Positions 8,379 to 12,009 of a stretch of 12,009 nucleotides of DNA are shown piece by piece (position 1 is the first letter of the stretch; every line of letters begins with the position of its first letter). A program made the position numbers and the translations under genes. The DNA is from an uncultured Gammaproteobacteria bacterium. GTDB taxonomy: Bacteria; Pseudomonadota; Gammaproteobacteria; UBA9214. Under the pieces are notes generated by a model. It did no database searches, was not told where the DNA came from, and saw nothing but the letters and a program-made list of their open reading frames with translations. The DNA is taken from positions 1-12,009 of the forward strand of contig CAJQPV010000115.1 in assembly GCA_905480305.1 (NCBI GenBank), in the 5' to 3' direction.

Positions 8379-10010
8379 ATGACGGACGCACTGAGCATTT
8401 CGCTGAACTATAACGATCCGCTGTGGATTACCATCGCGCTGCTGCTGGGACTGGCGGCAAAACAACTGAACCTGCCGCCGCTGGTCGGTTTTCTGGTCGC
8501 CGGGTTTCTGCTTAACCTGGGCGGCGCACAGGGCGGTGCCTTCCTCAGCGAGATTGCCGAACTCGGCGTCACCCTGCTGCTGTTCACTATTGGTCTGAAA
8601 CTGAATATCCGTCAGCTGCTGCGCACCGAGGTATGGGGTGTTGCCAGTACCCACATGCTGCTGATCGTGCTGGTCAACGGCTTGCTGGTACTTGGACTGG
8701 CACAACTTTCACTGCCGCTGTTTAGCGGTATTGATTTCGCAACCGCCGCCATAATCGGTTTCGCCCTGAGCTTTTCCAGCACTGTTTTCGCCGTCAAGGT
8801 GCTGGAAGAGAAAGGTGATATAGCCTCCCGCCATGGCCGACTCGCCATCGGCATCCTGATAATGCAGGACATCGCCGCCGTGCTGTTCCTGGCCATATCC
8901 ACCGGCAAGCTGCCAACACCCTGGGCGCTGGGTCTGTTGCTGCTGATTCCGCTACGACCGCTGTTCTTCGATCTGATGAAGCGTGCCGGTCACGATGAAC
9001 TGCTGATCCTGTTCGGCTTTGTACTGGCGCTGGGTGGTGCTGCCCTGTTTGAAGCCGTCGGTATCAAGGGCGATCTCGGTGCGCTGTTGCTTGGCCTGAT
9101 GCTGTCCGGACACCCAAAGACCAACGAACTGGCGAAGACACTGCTTGGATTCAAGGAACTGTTCCTGATCGGCTTCTTTCTCAGCATCGGGCTGACCGGT
9201 CTGCCAGGCCCGTCAATCATCCTGGCATCGCTGCTACTGCTGGCGGCATTACCCTTTAAAACAGTTCTGTATTTCTGGCTGGCTACCCGCTTCAGGGTGC
9301 GTGCACGCACAGCCACGCTAACCTCATTGCACCTGTCCAACTACAGCGAATTTGGCCTGATTGTCGGGGCCATCGCCGTTAGCAATGGCTGGCTGGCAGA
9401 TGACTGGCTGGTACTGATTGCGGTTGCCCTGTCATTTTCATTTATCCTGGCCGCACCGTTAAACCGGGAGGCAGATACCCTGTTCGCCCGTTTCCACGAC
9501 TTTCTGCTTCGCTTTGAGAGCGACAAACGCCTCTGCAATGATCAACCCGTCCGCTTTCCCGATGCCCGCGTTGTCATTATCGGTATGGGGCGCGTTGGCA
9601 GTGGCGCCTATGACCACCTGAAATCAGTGTGCGGCGACACCCTGCTCGGCATTGATTTTGACAATGCCATCATTGAGCAACATGCCCATTCGGGACGCCG
9701 GGTGATACAGGAAGACGCTACGGACCCTGACTTTTACAACCGCATCGACCGTGAAAACAACGACGTCAAACTGGTACTGGTCACGCTACCCAACCATGCA
9801 GCCAATCTTGCCGTCGTTAAACAACTGCAGCAGCACAACTACCCCGGTCACATTGCCGCCACTGCGAAATATGCAGATGAAGTTGAGGATTTTAACAAAC
9901 TGGGTATCGAGTCTGCCTACAATATCTACGCCGAGGCCGGCTCCGGTTTTGCCGGCCATATTCTGAACCAGATCAAATGCGAAGACTGGACTGACAAGGA
10001 ATGGAAATAG
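8379..10010 (+). CDS. CPA2-family monovalent cation:proton antiporter with TrkA-N domain (KefB/YbaL-like)
   Basis: Inner-membrane cation (probably K+ or Na+) / H+ exchanger with a cytoplasmic nucleotide-sensing domain. Of 543 residues, about 10-360 are hydrophobic, enough for roughly 12 helices. They contain LPPLVGFLVAGFLLNLGG (32-49), LLLFTIGLKL (66-75), ALSFSSTVFAVKVLEEKGD (129-147) and the ILIMQDIAAV segment (159-168) with D164, the expected ion/proton-site acid. A short linker leads to a Rossmann TrkA-N domain (about 396-510) with IIGMGRVGSG (400-409; G402, G404, G407), the acidic LGIDFD (423-428) and QEDATD (444-449). There is no TrkA-C domain, and KefF is not adjacent, so glutathione-gated Kef function should not be assumed. 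The ATG at 8379 is preferred to a TTG one codon upstream; the ribosome site is weak. Confidence 0.9.
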   Translation: MTDALSISLNYNDPLWITIALLLGLAAKQLNLPPLVGFLVAGFLLNLGGAQGGAFLSEIAELGVTLLLFTIGLKLNIRQLLRTEVWGVASTHMLLIVLVNGLLVLGLAQLSLPLFSGIDFATAAIIGFALSFSSTVFAVKVLEEKGDIASRHGRLAIGILIMQDIAAVLFLAISTGKLPTPWALGLLLLIPLRPLFFDLMKRAGHDELLILFGFVLALGGAALFEAVGIKGDLGALLLGLMLSGHPKTNELAKTLLGFKELFLIGFFLSIGLTGLPGPSIILASLLLLAALPFKTVLYFWLATRFRVRARTATLTSLHLSNYSEFGLIVGAIAVSNGWLADDWLVLIAVALSFSFILAAPLNREADTLFARFHDFLLRFESDKRLCNDQPVRFPDARVVIIGMGRVGSGAYDHLKSVCGDTLLGIDFDNAIIEQHAHSGRRVIQEDATDPDFYNRIDRENNDVKLVLVTLPNHAANLAVVKQLQQHNYPGHIAATAKYADEVEDFNKLGIESAYNIYAEAGSGFAGHILNQIKCEDWTDKEWK

Positions 10011-10068
10011 TTGTATGTTTAGTGTGTAGTCGCGTCTCCGGACTGAAACATGCGAGGTAGCCAGCAAC

Positions 10069-10329
10069 ATGAAGAAGCTCAAAAACGAAGCCCAGCTACT
10101 CAAGGAATCCATCCGCCTTGGCACCGAATACGGCGAGAAACGCGGCGTGGTGGAGTTTGAGGCCACCGACACACAAAACGAAAGAATCGAATATATCTAC
10201 AAGCTGCTGGTGCATGACAAGGTCATCGTGCCGCTCGCACTTGGCCAGCAAAGCCTGCCGAATATGCGCCACAAACTGGCACTGTGGGCCTCACGCCAGT
10301 TGCCGGCTGATCATCCGTTACTGAAGTAG
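10069..10329 (+). CDS. Small conserved protein, possibly DUF5062
   Basis: An 86-residue soluble, charged protein with no signal peptide or membrane segment. It begins MKKLKNEAQLLKESIRLG, a likely amphipathic helix. The middle reads RIEYIYKLLVHDKVIVPL (residues 39-56), and it ends RHKLALWASRQLPADHPLLK. From memory this pattern (lysine-rich start, KLLVHDK core, RQLP-DHPLL ending) resembles the DUF5062 family of Vibrio and Shewanella relatives; I could not verify that. Function is unknown. The ATG follows GAGGT at 10051-10055. It lies 58 bases after the antiporter and is the last gene before the REP array, so it may be the end of that transcription unit. Codon use looks like that of its neighbours, which supports a real gene. 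Confidence 0.8.
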   Translation: MKKLKNEAQLLKESIRLGTEYGEKRGVVEFEATDTQNERIEYIYKLLVHDKVIVPLALGQQSLPNMRHKLALWASRQLPADHPLLK

Positions 10330-10335
10330 GCGTTT

Positions 10336-10356
10336 ATCGCGGACACGGTCCGCAAT
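10336..10356 (-). repeat. Single inverted REP hairpin after the 86-residue gene
   Basis: Six bases after the stop codon of the preceding gene, stem 10339-10344/10348-10353 reads GCGGAC-acg-GTCCGC. The flank ATC before the stem places it in the opposite orientation to the four tandem copies that start 24 bases downstream, so the two together form another BIME-like arrangement. It could shelter the 3' end of the upstream mRNA; no T-run follows, so it is not a canonical terminator. Confidence 0.8.
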
Positions 10357-10376
10357 AAGCAGCCGTAGGTGCTAAT

Positions 10377-10560
10377 GCAGGAGCGGACCCTGTCCGCGAT
10401 AACCCGGCACGATAAAGCAGGTGCAGGAGCGGACCCTGTCCGCGATAACCCGGCAAGATGAAGCAGGTGCAGGAGCGGGCCCTGTCCGCGATAACCCGGC
10501 ATGATAAAGCAGGTGTAGGAGCGGGCCCTGTCCGCGGTAACCCGGCACGATAAAGCAGGT
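10377..10560 (+). repeat. Four perfect-length 46-bp tandem REP units
   Basis: Units start at 10377, 10423, 10469 and 10515, exactly 46 bases apart, and the array ends exactly at 10560. Each unit has flank G(C/T)AGGA, stem GCGGAC or GCGGGC, loop CCT, stem GTCCGC, then GATAACCCGGCA(C/A/T)GAT(A/G)AAGCAGGT. Units differ at only a few bases. The third and fourth carry GCGGGC against GTCCGC, which replaces one pair with a G-T wobble and keeps the hairpin. There are no unique spacers, so it is not CRISPR. The near identity points to recent amplification compared with the decayed copies near 2622 and 3727. Confidence 0.93.
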
Positions 10561-10877
10561 CAGCAAAGGACTCCCCATCAGCTCAGCACAACAACCAATC
10601 CCCAACCCATTCACAGGGTTGTAAAAACACATCCGCACCCGGGCTTTACTGTCACCATCCAGAGACATCAAAACGTACTGTAAATACTGAATAAATCACG
10701 CTCAGCTACATTTCTGTCGTCCACAAACGACAGGTCGGTTAATCAGAAATCACGGTCAGATCACTATCACCTTGTATTCCCCGGCGATTCCAGTTCTGGC
10801 ACGGCACTTGCTGTATCCAGGTCACGCAAGCGTTCTGCGTAACACACAGGAAATCTTAATCGACAAAGGAGTTGGAC
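10561..10877. other. Gene-free stretch between the REP array and the EF-hand gene
   Basis: About 317 bases with no reading frame I can support on either strand. They hold two short perfect inverted repeats: CAACCC 10603-10608 with GGGTTG 10616-10621, and CTGTCGT 10714-10720 with ACGACAG 10727-10733 (6-base loop). Neither has a T-run, so they are not intrinsic terminators; the second could be an operator. The promoter of the EF-hand gene must lie here, but I could not identify a convincing -35/-10 pair. AAAGGA at 10865-10870 is the ribosome site of that gene. Confidence 0.4.
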
Positions 10878-11129
10878 ATGAAAAAACAGATTCTGAGCGC
10901 CGTATTAACCACTCTCATCAGCAGCACCGCACTGGCAGGAAGCAGCGCCTTTATAGCTTTCAATGAGCTGGACGCAAACAAGGACGATGGCCTGAGTGCC
11001 GCAGAAGCCGGTGCTCTGCCGGGCATTTCCGAACAGTGGGACACACTGGATATTGATGCCAACGGCAAACTGACGCGCGCCGAGTATGCGAATTACCAGA
11101 TGCCGGCACCAGCCGCGGGTATCAAGTAA
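10878..11129 (+). CDS. Small exported EF-hand protein
   Basis: An 83-residue protein with a Sec signal peptide: K2 and K3, hydrophobic core ILSAVLTTLISSTAL, and predicted cleavage after ALA at residue 20. The mature part of about 63 residues carries two EF-hand calcium loops. Loop 1, residues 32-43, is DANKDDGLSAAE, with the usual glycine one position late (D37 at loop position 6, G38 at 7). Loop 2, residues 58-69, is canonical: DIDANGKLTRAE. The protein ends with a short Pro/Ala tail. A periplasmic Ca2+-binding or buffering role is inferred from the loops; no enzyme domain is present. The ATG at 10878 has AAAGGA seven bases upstream; a TTG two codons earlier was rejected. It stands alone, with long flanks and its own terminator. 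Confidence 0.87.
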   Translation: MKKQILSAVLTTLISSTALAGSSAFIAFNELDANKDDGLSAAEAGALPGISEQWDTLDIDANGKLTRAEYANYQMPAPAAGIK

Positions 11130-11212
11130 CCGAATACACCACCCTCCAAACCGCTGTACAGGGATGACAACGGGGCGTTCACCCTGTAACGCCAGTCAGA
11201 CAGGGATGTTTT

Positions 11213-11249
11213 ATGAGGTGGCGGCAATGACTGCCGTCACCTCATTTTT
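11213..11249 (+). terminator. Strong intrinsic terminator of the EF-hand gene
   Basis: TGAGGTGGCGGCA (11214-11226) pairs with TGCCGTCACCTCA (11232-11244) over 13 positions with one G-U pair, loop ATGAC; A11213-T11245 extends it. TTTTT at 11245-11249 follows directly, so it acts on plus-strand transcripts. It lies 84 bases past the EF-hand stop. On the minus strand no U-run follows the hairpin. The T-run overlaps the stop codon of the convergent small gene. Confidence 0.92.
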
Positions 11250-11433
11250 ACATTGCTGAAATACGTGTTTCAGGCAGCCAGTCTTCCTCATCAGCGATAA
11301 GCGCTACTGTCTTGTAACGTTTACGTCGTTTCTGATCATAGCAATAACGCACACATACCAATTGTTCTCCGTATTGTTTCAACAGCTCCTTGGTGCCGTT
11401 TTCGCCCGTCAACAGCTTGCTTTTTACCTGCAC
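11248..11433 (-). CDS. Small basic protein of unknown function
   Basis: A 61-residue product starting MQVKSKLLTGENGTKELL, with core QYGEQLVCVRYCYDQKRRKR (20-39), then YKTVALIADEEDW and a short tail. Predicted soluble and basic in the middle (KRRKR). I do not recognise a named domain, though small proteins of this shape (VRYRYD, KRxKTVxLI) are, from memory, common in Beta- and Gammaproteobacteria. The GTG start at 11433 is chosen because GGGAG lies about six bases upstream on the minus strand and the conserved-looking part starts there. The frame stays open to 11523, but that extension looks non-coding. The region is visibly more AT-rich (about 44% G+C across 11281-11400) than the flanking core genes, a possible sign of transfer. 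TATACT on the minus strand about 35 bases upstream of the GTG may be a -10 box. Confidence 0.68.
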   Translation of the reverse strand: MQVKSKLLTGENGTKELLKQYGEQLVCVRYCYDQKRRKRYKTVALIADEEDWLPETRISAM

Positions 11434-11625
11434 GGCAACTCCCTTGCCTGTTCGGATAAGCAGTATAGCGACACAGAAGATCAATAGAATGCGTTGGCAA
11501 CCGATTGCGGCATTACCTGACACCGATAGTCGTTCACAACTGACATGAAAACAGGCGATATTGAAGAAACGACCTGATGTTCCTTTTTGCGAGGAAAATC
11601 AGCGGTGCAGCAGAACGGCTACAGA
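11434..11625. other. Spacer between the small minus-strand gene and der
   Basis: About 190 bases between the der stop and the small gene start. No further gene is supported. On the minus strand it should contain the small gene's promoter. I see no clear T-tailed hairpin after der; a weak TTCCT/AGGAA pair occurs near 11580-11596 only. Confidence 0.35.
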
Positions 11626-12009
11626 CTAGTGTTTCTTCTTTACATGCCGCATCAGGCGGCTCTTGCGCTTGATCTGGCGTCCGGTCAGCTTGTTTTTGCG
11701 CCCCTTGTAGGGGTTGCTGCCGGTCTTGAATTCGATTCTGATGGGTGTGCCGCTTAGCCTCATGGCCGAACGGAAAGCGCTTGCCAGGTAGCGTTTATAG
11801 GTAGCCGGCACGCGTTCTGTCTGGTTGCCGTGAATAACAATGATGGGGGGGTTACGTCCACCCTGGTGCGCATAGCGCAACTTGATACGACGACCCCGAA
11901 CCAGTGGCGGCTGGTGTTCCTGTACAATTTTTTCCAGGATGTCGGTAAGCGCCGGCGTTGGCAGCTCGCGCATGGCAGAAGCAAAGGCGTTTTCTATTTC
12001 AGGAAACAA
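11626..12009 (-). CDS. der: Ribosome-assembly GTPase Der (EngA), C-terminal part; 5' end beyond the window
   Basis: Der is a double-GTPase needed for 50S subunit maturation. Only the last 127 residues are inside the window; the frame is still open at the edge, so the first in-window TTG codon is not a start. The visible part is the end of the second G domain linker and the KH-like C-terminal domain, with [56 protein letters not shown] and a basic tail ending [10 protein letters not shown]. This aligns throughout with my memory of E. coli Der (490 residues). The basic tail is usual for rRNA contact. It ends with TAG at 11626-11628. The upstream neighbour, often bamB, cannot be seen. Confidence 0.95.
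   Translation of the reverse strand: MFPEIENAFASAMRELPTPALTDILEKIVQEHQPPLVRGRRIKLRYAHQGGRNPPIIVIHGNQTERVPATYKRYLASAFRSAMRLSGTPIRIEFKTGSNPYKGRKNKLTGRQIKRKSRLMRHVKKKH

Noticed and set aside
10377..10560. CRISPR array
   Set aside because: Units are contiguous and near identical over the full 46 bases with no variable spacers, and no cas gene is nearby.
10311..10671. Minus-strand frames with repeated PGYRGQGPLLH-type peptides
   Set aside because: These are translations of the 46-bp REP units. The peptide repeat comes from the DNA repeat, 46 is not a multiple of three, and no start or ribosome signal is present.
10714..10733. CTGTCGT/ACGACAG hairpin as a terminator of the upstream unit
   Set aside because: It is followed by GTCGGTTAATC with no T-run and lies about 380 bases beyond the last stop; at best an operator-like palindrome.
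11434..11523. N-terminal extension of the 61-residue gene up to 11523
   Set aside because: The added 30 residues look unrelated to the conserved-looking core, while the GTG at 11433 has a well-spaced GGGAG.

Overview
This is a core chromosomal segment of a gammaproteobacterium with moderately high G+C. Two gene neighbourhoods familiar from Enterobacterales and Pseudomonas support that. One is the divergent pair nnr (yjeF) / queG. The other is rsmI divergent from lpoA-yraN-gmhA/diaA-dolP, in the same order as E. coli yraL-yraM-yraN-diaA-yraP. Genus cannot be fixed from the sequence alone.

Layout. On the left, nnr (minus strand, 3' end cut off by the window) repairs hydrated NAD(P)H, and queG (plus strand) does the last step of queuosine synthesis in tRNA. 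queG converges on rsmI (minus strand), an rRNA methyltransferase; the gap between them holds about three 84-bp repeats made of paired REP-like hairpins. rsmI diverges from a run of seven plus-strand genes at 3853-10329: lpoA (outer-membrane lipoprotein activator of peptidoglycan synthase), yraN, a SIS-domain sugar isomerase (GmhA/DiaA type), dolP (BON-domain lipoprotein), trhO (tRNA U34 hydroxylase), a CPA2 cation:proton antiporter with a TrkA-N domain, and an 86-residue protein that may be DUF5062. Gaps within this run are short (23-nt overlap, then 3, 4, 25, 23 and 58 nt), so much of it could be co-transcribed. It ends in a second REP cluster, one inverted hairpin followed by exactly four 46-bp tandem units.

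On the right is a 548-bp gap (REP array plus about 310 bp without recognisable genes), then a small exported protein with two EF-hand loops and a strong intrinsic terminator. Next come a 61-codon minus-strand gene of unknown function in visibly more AT-rich DNA, and the C-terminal part of der, a ribosome-assembly GTPase, running off the right edge.

Themes: translation quality (queG, trhO, rsmI, der), envelope building (lpoA, gmhA, dolP) and housekeeping repair or ion balance (nnr, antiporter). No prophage, defence system, CRISPR, tRNA or rRNA gene or transposase was seen. The most unusual content is non-coding: a REP family with fourteen recognisable hairpins at three loci, in which the frame is constant and the stem sequence covaries.
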